Assembly: GCA_002069885.1 (NCBI GenBank) | Contig: MWCD01000012.1 | Location: 1-64,000, forward strand | Direction of reading: 5' to 3' | Source: a bacterium ADurb.Bin236 | GTDB lineage: Bacteria > UBP15 > UBA6099 | DNA length: 64,000 nt | In this document: one piece after another, positions 1-8,159 of the stretch | Position numbering within the stretch: the first letter of the stretch is position 1 | How the letters are laid out: each line of letters opens with the position of its first letter | The notes under the pieces: generated by a model | What the model saw: only the letters and a program-made list of their open reading frames with translations | What the model was told of the DNA's origin: nothing | Databases searched by the model: none | Translations under genes and position numbers: made by a program

Positions 1-78
1 GGCCCGAGGCGACCCGAATCCAACCGCTGCGGCAACCGCCAGCGCCGCCGCCAGCGCAATCAGTTTCGTCCCTTTCAT
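1..78 (-). CDS. N-terminus of an exported protein (partial)
   Basis: The ATG at 78-76 is followed by 26 codons running off the window edge. The peptide begins MKGTKLIALAAALAVAAA, a basic start followed by a hydrophobic Ala/Leu core typical of a Sec signal peptide. GGAGG lies upstream with suitable spacing, which supports this start. Nothing of the mature protein is visible, so no function can be given. Confidence 0.55.
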   Translation of the reverse strand, partial: MKGTKLIALAAALAVAAAVGFGSPRA

Positions 79-230
79 TACTCCGCCTCCGTCCCGTCCG
101 CGCCGAATCTCTCCATACATTAATAGCGCTTCCGATTTTCGGAAACCAATTATATCACGCAAACCCCAAACCAACAAACACCTTGAGCGCGTCGGAACTC
201 AACCGCAAACCCCCCCCGCTTTTTACTAAA

Positions 231-266
231 TAACACAAGACGTCGTTTGCTGTAACAAAGCGGGAA
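231..266. repeat. 35-bp dispersed repeat, copy 1
   Basis: The sequence around AACACAAGACGTCGTTTG and the following TGTAAC.AAGCGGGA recurs with a few substitutions at 27074-27108. Both copies lie in gene-free DNA. Its role is unknown. Confidence 0.6.
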
Positions 267-336
267 AGGAGCCAATGTTTGATTCGCTGGAGATTTCATA
301 ATAAAATCGCGGTAGAAATACATTCCTATTACTCAT

Positions 337-361
337 CGTTGCCAAGGTCTCCTTGGCAACG
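337..361. repeat. CGTTGCCAAGG palindrome, copy 1
   Basis: Perfect 11-bp inverted repeat CGTTGCCAAGG with a TCT loop. It belongs to a dispersed family with further copies at 517-547, 15422-15452, 29635-29665 and 30304-30333. All copies are intergenic, so it resembles a REP-type palindromic element. Confidence 0.75.
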
Positions 362-516
362 TTAATATTATGGCTGTTGTCCGTTTTCTGTCGGCCGTCG
401 TTTTTGTCAATCATTCGATCCTGCGCGCGCGTTGCTTATCGTCACTCTTCCGATTCCGTCGTTATGCCGTAGGAGCAATTCGCGAATTGCCCGCTGTTTC
501 CGCCGTCCGCCCCGCT

Positions 517-547
517 CATCATTGCCTAGGCATCCTTGGCAATGATG
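517..547. repeat. CATCGTTGCCAAGG palindrome, copy 2
   Basis: 14-bp arms (left CATCATTGCCTAGG) with a CAT loop and one mismatch between arms. It is a diverged member of the family and lies 150 bp from copy 1. Confidence 0.65.
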
Positions 548-776
548 AACAAAGCATTCCCCCTGTGACGATAGAATCAGAGATTGACAGGGCTTAGTTG
601 GAAATAGTCAGTTGCGACATCTGTAACTAATGCGCGTTCGGCAAAACCAAACACTCAGAAATGTTTTCGTAACAGATTCGCATCAATTTCCTCAACTCGC
701 CGAATAGAATCAAAAGAATGACTACTCAAGACAAAACAGCGAGCATGGCAAAAAAGCAAATTTTGAAGCCTTTTCA

Positions 777-1655
777 TTAATCAATGATTCTCGATAGGGC
801 TTCCTTGTATTTTTCTATGGTATTATCGATAACATCCGGCGGAAGCTCAGGCGCGGGCGGCTTCTTATTCCAGCCCATGCTTTCCAAGTAATCGCGGACA
901 TACTGCTTGTCGAAACTGCGCTGAGGTCCTCCAGCCTGATACTCGTTTACCGGCCAAAACCTTGAAGAGTCCGGAGTAAAAGCTTCATCTATAAGAATCA
1001 ACTCTCCGTCTGAAATTCCGAATTCGAATTTGGTGTCCGCTATGATAATGCCTCGACCGAACGCGTAGTCGGCGGCAAACGAGTACAGCTCAAGGCTTAT
1101 ATCGCGAACCCGTTTTGCCATATTTTCACCGACTATTTGACACGCATCGTCGAAAGGAATATTTTCATCATGCTGCCCCGCCGGCGCTTTTGTCGAGGGA
1201 GTAAATATGGGTTCGGCCAGTTTTTCCGACTCCTTCAAGCCTAAAGGCATACTTATGCCACATACCGACCCTGTCCTCTTATATTCATTCCATCCTGAGC
1301 CGGAAATGTAACCGCGGACTATCGCCTCAATTTGAACAGGCTCGGATTTCCTGACGATTACAGCCCTGCCTTTCAAATTATGATCGAGATCGTCGCCGCG
1401 CAATGAAGACAAGTCTTCTTGAATAATGTGGTTGGAAATAATTCCTCGGGTTTTTTCAAACCAGAAGTTGGACATTTGCGTGAGGATGATTCCCTTGCCC
1501 GGAACCGGCGTCGGCATTACAACGTCAAAAGCCGAAAGACGGTCGCAAGCTACGATAAGCAACTTATCGCGATCTTCTGTTTGATATACATCGCGCACTT
1601 TTCCTCTTTTAACAAGTTCCATGCCGAGCAGTTCAGATTCAAAAACAGCTTTCAT
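777..1655 (-). CDS. purC: Phosphoribosylaminoimidazole-succinocarboxamide synthase
   Basis: SAICAR synthase joins aspartate to CAIR with ATP in step 8 of purine synthesis, in the cytosol. The 292-residue product is the normal size for the longer bacterial/yeast-like form. It has the N-terminal KRGKVRDVY and DRLSAFDVVMP blocks, the middle VRGYISGSGW motif and the C-terminal DEAFTPDSSRFWP signature. The ATG lies one base beyond the stop of the upstream chorismate-synthase-like gene (TGAGATG), so the two are probably translationally coupled. All signature motifs look intact, so a normal enzyme is expected. Its partnership with two odd neighbours rather than other pur genes is the unusual point. 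Confidence 0.93.
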   Translation of the reverse strand: MKAVFESELLGMELVKRGKVRDVYQTEDRDKLLIVACDRLSAFDVVMPTPVPGKGIILTQMSNFWFEKTRGIISNHIIQEDLSSLRGDDLDHNLKGRAVIVRKSEPVQIEAIVRGYISGSGWNEYKRTGSVCGISMPLGLKESEKLAEPIFTPSTKAPAGQHDENIPFDDACQIVGENMAKRVRDISLELYSFAADYAFGRGIIIADTKFEFGISDGELILIDEAFTPDSSRFWPVNEYQAGGPQRSFDKQYVRDYLESMGWNKKPPAPELPPDVIDNTIEKYKEALSRIID

Positions 1656-1656
1656 C

Positions 1657-2985
1657 TCAATACGCCGCCTTTCTCAAAGATTGATACCCATAATGAGATA
1701 TCAGACTGTCCAGCAGCACGAGAGCCGCATAGTTCTCCGCAATCGGCCATATTCTTCCCACAATGGTCGGATCACGGCGAGTTATCGCGGCGAGCGTTGA
1801 TGTTTCAAGGGTATATTTGTCTATGGTTGTCTGTGGCTTGTCGATTGTAGGCGTTGGTTTTACCGCAAGGCGCACTATTATGGGCTGGCCCGTTGACAAG
1901 CCTCCCGTTACGCCTCCTGCGTTATTTGTGTCAAATATCACTTTGCCGCCTTCCGAACGCATCTGGTCATTGCTCTGTATTCCGGTCATGTCCTTGACGG
2001 CGAATCCCGCCCCTATTTCCACCCCCTTAACTGCGCCGATGCCGAGCATGCGCCCAAGTTCGGAGTCGAGCTTGTCGAAAACCGGTTCTCCGAGTCCGGG
2101 GGGAACGCCGAGAGCGACCACTTCGACAACGCCTCCAGATGAGTCGCCTGTGTTTGTAATCCGGTTGGCGGCGCGCGTCATTTCCTCCGCGCATTCGATA
2201 TCGGGGCAGTTTACAATATGATGAACGCCGTATTTGTCTTGTGTCTCTTCAGATGAGAAAACTGGCGTTCTCGCTCGTATTTCATCGATCTCGTTTTCTA
2301 TCTCCGCGAATACTTTCATTTTTTCGAGAAATCTCATATCCATTGTGATTCTCTTGCTCACATAGATTTCCTGATAGAAAGGATCATTATCGCATCGCAT
2401 TTTCTTATATGATTCCGTATATGTGAAAGCTCTTTCATGCTCTATCTGTCCACAGCTTACCCCGGCGAGTTCAGTGATGTATGAGAAAACGGTTATTCCG
2501 TGATCTTTAAGAATTTTTTTCGCAATATATCCTGCGGCCACTATCGGCGCAGTATATCGCCCGCTGAAAATTCCCGCCCCGACTGCGTCGTCGTCCGGGC
2601 CGTATTTCATGAACGACGCGTATGACGCATGGCCCGGCCTCGGAGTGCGGTTCGTATCTTGGTACTGCTTCACATGGATGAAATGACGATCAAGATTAGG
2701 GATGACAATCGTCATTGGGGTTCCATTCGTATAATTCCTGTTTCCGGCGTTTTCAATGGTGTCCGCCGCGTTCAACCCTGTGAATATCACAGGCAGATCC
2801 GGTTCTTTTCTAGGCGAGGATAGCTCGTCGGCTCCCGGTTTTCTCAGGAGAAGATCGGCGTATATCTCCTGTTCGCTGAACAATATTCCCGGCGGCAAGC
2901 CTTGCACAGTCGCCGTCAGTCCCTCTTGATACGAGCCTCCGGAAACTGTCACTTGAAAATTCCTTCCGATATGGCATCCGAACAC
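1657..2985 (-). CDS. Divergent chorismate synthase paralogue lacking the GESH histidine
   Basis: The 442-residue product aligns along its length with chorismate synthase, the FMN-dependent last step of the shikimate pathway. Visible blocks are an N-terminal GLPPGI, LRKPGADELSSPRKEPD, TNGTPMTIVIPNLD, RPGHASYASFMKYG near residue 115, a clostridial-like FSGRYTAPIVAAGYIAKK, and the C-terminal NNAGGVTGGLSTGQPI and VKPTPTI. The normally invariant N-terminal GESHG reads GGSYQ, so one of the two proton-transfer histidines is Tyr. The C-terminal GRHDP block reads TRRDP. It is about 50-80 residues longer than usual. The second histidine (RPGH) is kept. It may be an altered-function paralogue or a poorly active synthase. 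It is followed one base later by purC. Confidence 0.75.
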   Translation of the reverse strand: MFGCHIGRNFQVTVSGGSYQEGLTATVQGLPPGILFSEQEIYADLLLRKPGADELSSPRKEPDLPVIFTGLNAADTIENAGNRNYTNGTPMTIVIPNLDRHFIHVKQYQDTNRTPRPGHASYASFMKYGPDDDAVGAGIFSGRYTAPIVAAGYIAKKILKDHGITVFSYITELAGVSCGQIEHERAFTYTESYKKMRCDNDPFYQEIYVSKRITMDMRFLEKMKVFAEIENEIDEIRARTPVFSSEETQDKYGVHHIVNCPDIECAEEMTRAANRITNTGDSSGGVVEVVALGVPPGLGEPVFDKLDSELGRMLGIGAVKGVEIGAGFAVKDMTGIQSNDQMRSEGGKVIFDTNNAGGVTGGLSTGQPIIVRLAVKPTPTIDKPQTTIDKYTLETSTLAAITRRDPTIVGRIWPIAENYAALVLLDSLISHYGYQSLRKAAY

Positions 2986-3154
2986 TGTGTTGCCCTCCGA
3001 TTATTTATAGTTGACAGGTCAAGTTCAGAGTTCAATTTTTCTTGTCGCGACACGCGTCCCTGCCCGCATAAGCGGCGCAGACATTCTCCACTCCTTTAGC
3101 TTCCGCGCGACTGTCTTCTAGCGATTTCAAATCTCTTGCCGACTTAAGACCGAA

Positions 3155-5095
3155 CTAAAGAGCGGGTATCAACTTTTCATAGTCCTCAACCGATCCGCCG
3201 CCAAAACACACGTTGATAATCTCGGCTCCCAGAGGGTCAAGTTCGGCCGACTGAAACTGCGCCAGTTGCTCCTCGAAAAAAGCCTGAAAAACAGCGGCTC
3301 CTCGGTCGTAAGCTTCGGGGCCGACTTCCGGCTGTGTGTCAACATGAAGGAACAAGCGGTCAATCATTCGGCCTTCAAGTTGAAGTTGGCGAGGGGTATA
3401 GCCGAGCAGCGGACAGCGCGCCGGTCGCAGTTGTTCGGAGCGGAAATTGGCGGCGCCGCGCCTCGCCAGATAGTCGCGCGCTATCCATTGCGGCATGAAC
3501 CCGACCTTCCACGCTCCTATGTGCTGATTGGGGCACAGGATGTGGCGCATCCGCGAATGTTGGACGAACTGCTTTAGAAGCAGGTTGGCGTGGTCGATTT
3601 TTCTGCCTGTAGCGAAAGGCCAGTATGAGCCTACGCCTTCGCTGGTCATGCCTTCGGTGTCAACGATACTGGGATTGTCGTGTCCGCGAGGGGACACCAG
3701 ACGCCACAGCCAAGCAAGCGCGGGCGGAAGCAGATGGAACATGCCTATAATTCCATACGTGGGGCGCTCTTTCGTGCAAGGAGGGGTGCGAACTCCGAAG
3801 CTGCGGATATCGACCGACACGGAATCGGAGACTGCCTTTGGAAAAGACTCTCTTGGTATGATTACGCGCGGGTTGGGACAGGGGGCGCCGGGCGCGTCCT
3901 GAATGTGTTCCCATATTAGCGCTCGGCTGCCCGGAACAGTGTCGATGTTTAGGAACAAAAGATTTGTGGGCGGTTCGGCGGTAAGCCTTTCTAGATTCAA
4001 GTCCGTGCCGTAATGCTCAATGTGGTTGACTCGTATGAACCATGCGTCTTCAGCGTCGCAAACGCGCATTTTTCCGGAATCGTTCTGAATAGATGGGTGA
4101 CACATAGCCATGTCGTCCGTGACGGCGAGCAGTTCGCAGCTTCTGGGGACTTCAAGAAATACACTTTCGCCGGTTATGATGTTTTCTCCGAGCAGAAGCC
4201 TGCCGTCCGGGCGGCGGTGCGCCTGCTCTAGCATTTCACTTTTGCCTCCGCCGCTGGCGCCCTCATGCATGATGGTCATTATGTTGTCGTACGGGGTGAC
4301 CACTTGAACAGTCGAACAGTGCGCGGTAATCCAGCCTTCCCGCTCGCCTAGCGCGAGCAGGGCTCCGTAAATCCCCTTCTTTGCGCTGGGACCCGGATAC
4401 AGGTTAAAAGAGAACACTTCGTGCAGATTCTCCTTCCTGTTGTGAGCCACCACTTGACGGCCTTCAAAGCGCGTGTGCCTGAACATCGGCGCGACATACA
4501 GAATAACGCGCGGCGAGTAGTCATCGGGAATGTCGCTCAAAGGAATAATTCCTTGTAGCATCGCCAACCCTAGCGCGAAAAATCCGGTGTTCTCAGGCGC
4601 GACGGCAAGAGCTTCGAAACCCATTCCCGGCCGGCCTGCGACAAACGCGTATGCTGCAAGCTTCTGTTCTGCCAGCCAGTCGAATACCTCCGCCCTCAAT
4701 GGATCAAAATCCTCGCCGTATCTCTCCTTGAAAGTTTCTTTGTCCGTCGGCGACGAATCAGCGATTAACATGCAATCCGGGTCGCGCCTTCTCATGTAAG
4801 GTTCGGTGTAATTAACCGCAACTCCGTTCCTGACACGCATCACTTCAGCCTCGACCACGCGAGTTCCGTCCGGCAATTCGCTACAGACCTTCATCATTCT
4901 GCTTCCGGGCCCGCCGCACGCAATATCTATCAGTTCGTCAATGCCGCTTGCGACTCGCACACCCGGACTTGCTTCAAATACGCGCCGCAACTCTTCGGGC
5001 GGATTAAGCTTTTTCCATGCAGGCGCATCCATAACTAGTTGTGATGCCGCCCTAGCATACACATCGCGCTCTTTTGATTGACTATATTCTCTCAT
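3155..5095 (-). CDS. P-loop protein resembling PEP carboxykinase (DUF4914-type)
   Basis: 646 residues, no signal peptide. A P-loop EGASGGGKSEM near residue 280 resembles the kinase-1 loop of ATP-dependent phosphoenolpyruvate carboxykinase. Further blocks such as NQHIGAWKVGFMPQWIARDYL toward the C-terminus match my recollection of the uncharacterised DUF4914 family; that assignment is from memory and not searched. A nucleotide-dependent enzyme is a reasonable inference, but the substrate is unknown. It starts the minus-strand run that continues 170 bp later into the chorismate-synthase-like gene and purC. Its leader holds tandem terminator hairpins, which suggests regulated read-through. The start has GGCGG a few bases upstream. 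Confidence 0.65.
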   Translation of the reverse strand: MREYSQSKERDVYARAASQLVMDAPAWKKLNPPEELRRVFEASPGVRVASGIDELIDIACGGPGSRMMKVCSELPDGTRVVEAEVMRVRNGVAVNYTEPYMRRRDPDCMLIADSSPTDKETFKERYGEDFDPLRAEVFDWLAEQKLAAYAFVAGRPGMGFEALAVAPENTGFFALGLAMLQGIIPLSDIPDDYSPRVILYVAPMFRHTRFEGRQVVAHNRKENLHEVFSFNLYPGPSAKKGIYGALLALGEREGWITAHCSTVQVVTPYDNIMTIMHEGASGGGKSEMLEQAHRRPDGRLLLGENIITGESVFLEVPRSCELLAVTDDMAMCHPSIQNDSGKMRVCDAEDAWFIRVNHIEHYGTDLNLERLTAEPPTNLLFLNIDTVPGSRALIWEHIQDAPGAPCPNPRVIIPRESFPKAVSDSVSVDIRSFGVRTPPCTKERPTYGIIGMFHLLPPALAWLWRLVSPRGHDNPSIVDTEGMTSEGVGSYWPFATGRKIDHANLLLKQFVQHSRMRHILCPNQHIGAWKVGFMPQWIARDYLARRGAANFRSEQLRPARCPLLGYTPRQLQLEGRMIDRLFLHVDTQPEVGPEAYDRGAAVFQAFFEEQLAQFQSAELDPLGAEIINVCFGGGSVEDYEKLIPAL

Positions 5096-5174
5096 GACTT
5101 TCCGCCTTTCGCTTGTTTTGCAGCAATCAAATGGCTCTCAACGTCAATTGTTTCCTTCATCATCTATTCTCGTA

Positions 5175-5216
5175 AAAAACAAAAAACCGGACGAAGCTAT
5201 TCTTGCTTTCATCCGG
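5175..5216 (-). terminator. Intrinsic terminator or attenuator in the leader of the PEPCK-like gene
   Basis: On the minus strand a stem of CCGGATGAAAGC with AGCTTCGTCCGG is followed by TTTTTTGTTTTTT. It sits 80 bp before the 5095 start codon. No gene lies between it and the preceding terminator at 5262-5299, so it may act as an attenuator in the leader. Confidence 0.65.
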
Positions 5217-5261
5217 CTTCACTTCCGCTTGACTCAGGAATCGAACCGAGCGGACTTGAAA
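5217..5261 (-). promoter_or_regulatory. Leader hairpin between two terminators
   Basis: The minus strand reads TCCGCT ... AGCGGA (6-bp stem) enclosing CTCGG ... CTGAG. It lies exactly between the two U-tract hairpins, giving three consecutive hairpins in the leader. This suggests an attenuator or unknown riboswitch, but no known class is recognised. Confidence 0.35.
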
Positions 5262-5299
5262 CAAAATAAAAAACCACCGGATGCATTCACCGCCGGTGG
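5262..5299 (-). terminator. Intrinsic terminator downstream of the DUF2294 gene
   Basis: The minus strand shows stem CCACCGG and CCGGTGG with a loop containing GGTGAATGCAT, then TTTTTTATTTTG. It lies about 130 bp after the DUF2294 stop and can end that transcript. It could instead be the first half of a regulatory leader. Confidence 0.7.
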
Positions 5300-5430
5300 C
5301 CTATAATTCAACTGGCTAATACTACTGCCCCTTGAATACCTGCCTTTGTTTTCCTTCGCCTAAAAGAATAATAATTTTACGTTTTTTGTCAAGAAAACTA
5401 TTTCTTCATTGTCTAAATATTTTTCGCAAA

Positions 5431-5802
5431 TCATTCTGCAGCCAACACAAGAGAATCCATTACAAAGATAATAACGCGCTCTCCGGTATGAGTGCTGATA
5501 TCCGTATGAAGACTTTTCACTTTTCTGTTCGTAATATCTTGAATAACTATCTCGAGCAGCGTTCGTCCCTTTTCGATCAGTTTTGTTCGCACCTGTTTTA
5601 TGAGAGCCTGACCATCAGGGTCGCCTTCGGACTTCGCCAAATGCTTCTCTGCCGGGGTAAGAACACCGCTCAACCTTACTAAAATCATGTCGTCAATTAT
5701 GTATGTTTTGGTTTCCTCCGGCCCGCGCCCCATATACTCCTTTTCAAATTTCACAATGGCTTCGCTGATGTCGGCCTCAATCTGGCCTTTTGTCCTAATC
5801 AT
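5431..5802 (-). CDS. DUF2294 domain protein
   Basis: A 123-residue soluble protein. It carries the characteristic run KGQIEADISEAI, FEKEYMGRGPEETKTYIIDDMILVRL, GVLTPAEKHLAK and the C-terminal SLHTDISTHTGERVIIF, which match the DUF2294 family at normal length. The family function is not established. GGAGGGG lies about 9 bases before the ATG. It forms a monocistronic unit ending at a strong intrinsic terminator. Confidence 0.85.
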   Translation of the reverse strand: MIRTKGQIEADISEAIVKFEKEYMGRGPEETKTYIIDDMILVRLSGVLTPAEKHLAKSEGDPDGQALIKQVRTKLIEKGRTLLEIVIQDITNRKVKSLHTDISTHTGERVIIFVMDSLVLAAE

Positions 5803-6106
5803 ATCTAACCCCTCCGTTTATAATATTTTGCCATATATGTGGATTGTTTGCTTGTTTTGTTGAATTACTAACGTGAACGCCTTTTAACAGTAATCCGAAT
5901 CCATATGCAATCCTTAGTTTTCATCAATAATCATTCAAAAGTGAAAACTCTTCCCTGCCATTTTCTCACGCTAGCGCCGAATTCGAAACTTCGCTTCCGC
6001 TTTTGGCGCTGGCATGAAATGTTTTGAAAGGGATTTTAAGGGAAAACTTTTTCAAAAGTTTCCCCTTAACCGCAGGAGGCCGCCGCAGAACCTCCCTCTT
6101 GCTCGC
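5803..6106. other. Intergenic stretch carrying a 3'-end element
   Basis: 304 bp between the 89-residue ORF stop and the DUF2294 start. The half next to the ORF stop is the 3'-end element described at 5945-6069. The remainder (5803-5944) shows no gene or clear promoter to my reading. Confidence 0.6.
5945..6069 (-). repeat. 3'-end element, class B copy 1
   Basis: Downstream of the 6107 stop, on the minus strand: hairpin TTAAGGGGAAACTTTT / AAAAGTTTTCCCTTAA, then AATCCCTTTCAAAACATTTCA, then a GC-rich hairpin AGCGCC ... GGCGCT. The same architecture follows four other minus-strand genes. It could act as a terminator or as a 3' UTR structure. Confidence 0.75.
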
Positions 6107-6376
6107 TTAATCGTCTTGGCGCATCCAACTGCGCATGATTTTCGCCATTTCCTCTGCGGGGAAGTTCAGGCCTTTGATGGATTGGTCGGCATCGCGGATA
6201 AGCTGTTTGCGTTCCTGTTCGGCGGACTCGCGCCTGATAGCCGCGCTCCGGCGCTTCTTATTCTTTTCGTTGTCGTACCCGAACGGCACGACCGCGAAAT
6301 CTCTTTTAAGCCTCAAAAGCCTGTCGAGTGTTTCGCTCTGTGTGACGCGTCTCGGTAGCGCCGCTCGTCTTTTCAT
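6107..6376 (-). CDS. Small charged protein, unknown function
   Basis: 89 residues, rich in Arg and Lys, no membrane segment. The middle has a charged helix (NEKNKKRRSAAIRRESAEQERKQ) and the C-terminus reads SIKGLNFPAEEMAKIMRSWMRQDD. I do not recognise a family. AAGGGGAG lies about 9 bases upstream of the ATG, a -10-like TATAAT lies at 6435-6430, and a 3'-end element of the kind that follows real genes follows the stop. These three features support a genuine gene. Confidence 0.6.
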   Translation of the reverse strand: MKRRAALPRRVTQSETLDRLLRLKRDFAVVPFGYDNEKNKKRRSAAIRRESAEQERKQLIRDADQSIKGLNFPAEEMAKIMRSWMRQDD

Positions 6377-6506
6377 AATCCGTTTCTCCCCTTGCGCCGG
6401 GCCGCGCGCGCGGCCGTTTACGGATATTCATTATACCATCTCCGCGCCGGTGAATGAGCGCCGGAGAGAGGTTTTTTCGTCCGGGCCGCGCGGGCCTCAG
6501 GGCGCC

Positions 6507-7526
6507 TCAGAACAGAAATTCCGCTATCTGCACCGCGTTCAGCGCCGCGCCTTTTCTCAGGTTGTCCGCCACCACCCACATATCGTACCCGCACTCGACG
6601 GACGGGTCTTTCCTCAGCCTGCCCACGTAAACGTTGTCCGTTCCCGCAAGCTCCACGCTCAGCGGATACGTCCGCCTGTTCGGGTCGTCCGCGGTCGGAG
6701 CCGGGTCGTCTATCATCGTCAGCCCCGGCGACTTCGACATCAGCGCACGCAACGCGTCCACGCTCAACGGCTTCATCGTCTCCACGTTCACGCTCTCCGC
6801 GTGACAGGTGTACACCGGAACCCTTACGCATGTGGCGCTCACCGCCAGATTCGGGTCCGAGAATATCTTCTTCGTCTCGTTCACCATCTTGATTTCTTCT
6901 TTGGTGTATCCGTTCTCCATGAATTTATCAATGTGCGGCAGCACGTTGAACGCTATCTGTTTGGGATACACGGCAGGTTTGACCTTCTTGCCGGCGACAA
7001 TCGTCTTCACCTGCGTCTGCAATTCCTCGATGGCCTCTTTGCCGGTTCCTGACACAGACTGATACGTCGTGACGACCACGCGCTTGATCCCCAGCTTGAT
7101 ATATATCGGTTTGAGGGCGACGCACAACTGGATGGTCGAGCAGTTCGGGTTGGCTATCATGCCCTGATGTTTCTTTATCTGTTTGATGTTCACTTCCGGG
7201 ACGATGAGGGGCACATCGGGCCGCATCCTGAAGAAGCTGCTGTTGTCAATGACCACCGCGCCGCGCCTGACCGCTTCCCAGCCGAACTCCTGCGAGGCCG
7301 TTCCGCCGCCTGCGAACAACGCGAGGTCCACCCCGTTGAACAGCGAGTCTTTAGTCTCTTTGACGGGCACGCTGGCGCCTTTGAATTTAACTTTCTTGCC
7401 GACGCTGTTCTTTGTGGCCAGCGGTATAAGCTGTTTGACCGCGAACTTCCTCTGTTCGAGGGTCTTTATCATTTCCTGTCCGACAAGCCCCGTGGCGCCC
7501 ACCACGGCAACGATGTATTTTGACAA
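6507..7526 (-). CDS. asd: Aspartate-semialdehyde dehydrogenase
   Basis: NADPH-dependent reduction of aspartyl phosphate to aspartate semialdehyde, feeding lysine/diaminopimelate, threonine and methionine synthesis. The 339-residue protein has the Rossmann motif VAVVGATGLVGQEM at the N-terminus, the catalytic cysteine in NPNCSTIQL near residue 130, and the family block QSVSGTGKEAIEEL. The start is TTG, chosen because GGAGG lies 8 bases upstream and no ATG precedes the Rossmann strand. It is the penultimate gene of a minus-strand run from ribBA; gaps of about 130 bp mean it may have its own promoter. Confidence 0.95.
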   Translation of the reverse strand: MSKYIVAVVGATGLVGQEMIKTLEQRKFAVKQLIPLATKNSVGKKVKFKGASVPVKETKDSLFNGVDLALFAGGGTASQEFGWEAVRRGAVVIDNSSFFRMRPDVPLIVPEVNIKQIKKHQGMIANPNCSTIQLCVALKPIYIKLGIKRVVVTTYQSVSGTGKEAIEELQTQVKTIVAGKKVKPAVYPKQIAFNVLPHIDKFMENGYTKEEIKMVNETKKIFSDPNLAVSATCVRVPVYTCHAESVNVETMKPLSVDALRALMSKSPGLTMIDDPAPTADDPNRRTYPLSVELAGTDNVYVGRLRKDPSVECGYDMWVVADNLRKGAALNAVQIAEFLF

Positions 7527-7663
7527 TTTTCCGACCTCCGCAAAAGTTGGTCCCGGACGCGTCCGGAGATTCTGCCAGCTTCGCCGAAAGAACCGGCGCG
7601 TTCATTTTATATAAAACGCGACACGGGCCGGCGCTCTCCGCGCCCGCGCCCGCCGCGTCGTCT

Positions 7664-8062
7664 TCATCCCCTTATGTATTTCACCAGCGCCGTCCTGTTC
7701 CTCGGCCCGTCGAACTCGCAGAAAAACACCGACTGCCATGTCCCCAGAACCAGCCTGCCGCCGGACACCAGAACCGTCGCCGACGCGCCCACAAGGCTGC
7801 TCTTGATGTGCGCCGGTGAGTTGCCTTCTGCGTGCCTGTAGTCGCCCCTGTCAGGCGCTATCTTCTCCAGCCCCATCAGCAAATCCCTAACCACATCCGG
7901 GTCCGCGTTCTCGTTTATCGTCACTCCCGCCGTCGTGTGCGTCACATACACGCTGCACAACCCCTCGTCAGCGCCCATCTTCTTCAACTCGGCTTCCACC
8001 TCCCGCGTTATGTCTATCATCTGACATCTCGCGGCGGTCCTCACCGTTATCTTTCCCGTCAC
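7664..8062 (-). CDS. yjbQ: YjbQ family protein (UPF0047)
   Basis: 132 residues, the usual length for the YjbQ/UPF0047 family, whose members can show thiamine-phosphate synthase side activity but have no firm physiological role. Diagnostic residues are visible: VTHTTAGVTINENADPDV with the conserved histidine, then DYRHAEGNSPAHIKSSLVG, and GTWQSVFFCEFDGPRNR. The start is GTG with GGAGAG about 8 bases upstream. It lies between DUF1015 and asd in the same orientation. Confidence 0.9.
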   Translation of the reverse strand: MTGKITVRTAARCQMIDITREVEAELKKMGADEGLCSVYVTHTTAGVTINENADPDVVRDLLMGLEKIAPDRGDYRHAEGNSPAHIKSSLVGASATVLVSGGRLVLGTWQSVFFCEFDGPRNRTALVKYIRG

Positions 8063-8159
8063 TTTTCAACTCTCCGGCCTGCGCCGGGCCTTTCTTTTCT
8101 GTCCGTTTTGTTGTTTTCTCTGCTTTTTCTCTGCTTTTTTTCTTTTTTTCGCGTAATTT

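Larger units (their letters stand above)
79..776. other. Gene-free intergenic region with repeats
   Basis: About 700 bp between the partial exported protein and the purC stop. It holds two copies of the CATCGTTGCCAAGG palindrome (337-361 and 517-547) and one copy of a 35-bp repeat (231-266) also found at 27074-27108. Short open frames here run through the palindromes and lack ribosome sites, so I see no gene. Confidence 0.7.

Noticed and set aside
226-414. 62-codon minus-strand frame
   Set aside because: It runs through the palindrome; the same peptide word VAKETLATM appears in the frame at 15128-15574 only because both cross copies of that repeat. No ribosome site.
335-550. CRISPR array from the repeated palindromes
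   Set aside because: Only two diverged units with unequal spacing and self-complementary form; other copies are scattered singly.
5231-5262. tRNA T-arm-like sequence GGTTCGATTCC on the minus strand
   Set aside because: The loop would be 8 bases, the stem does not pair in tRNA register, there is no acceptor or CCA end, and it lies inside the leader hairpin.
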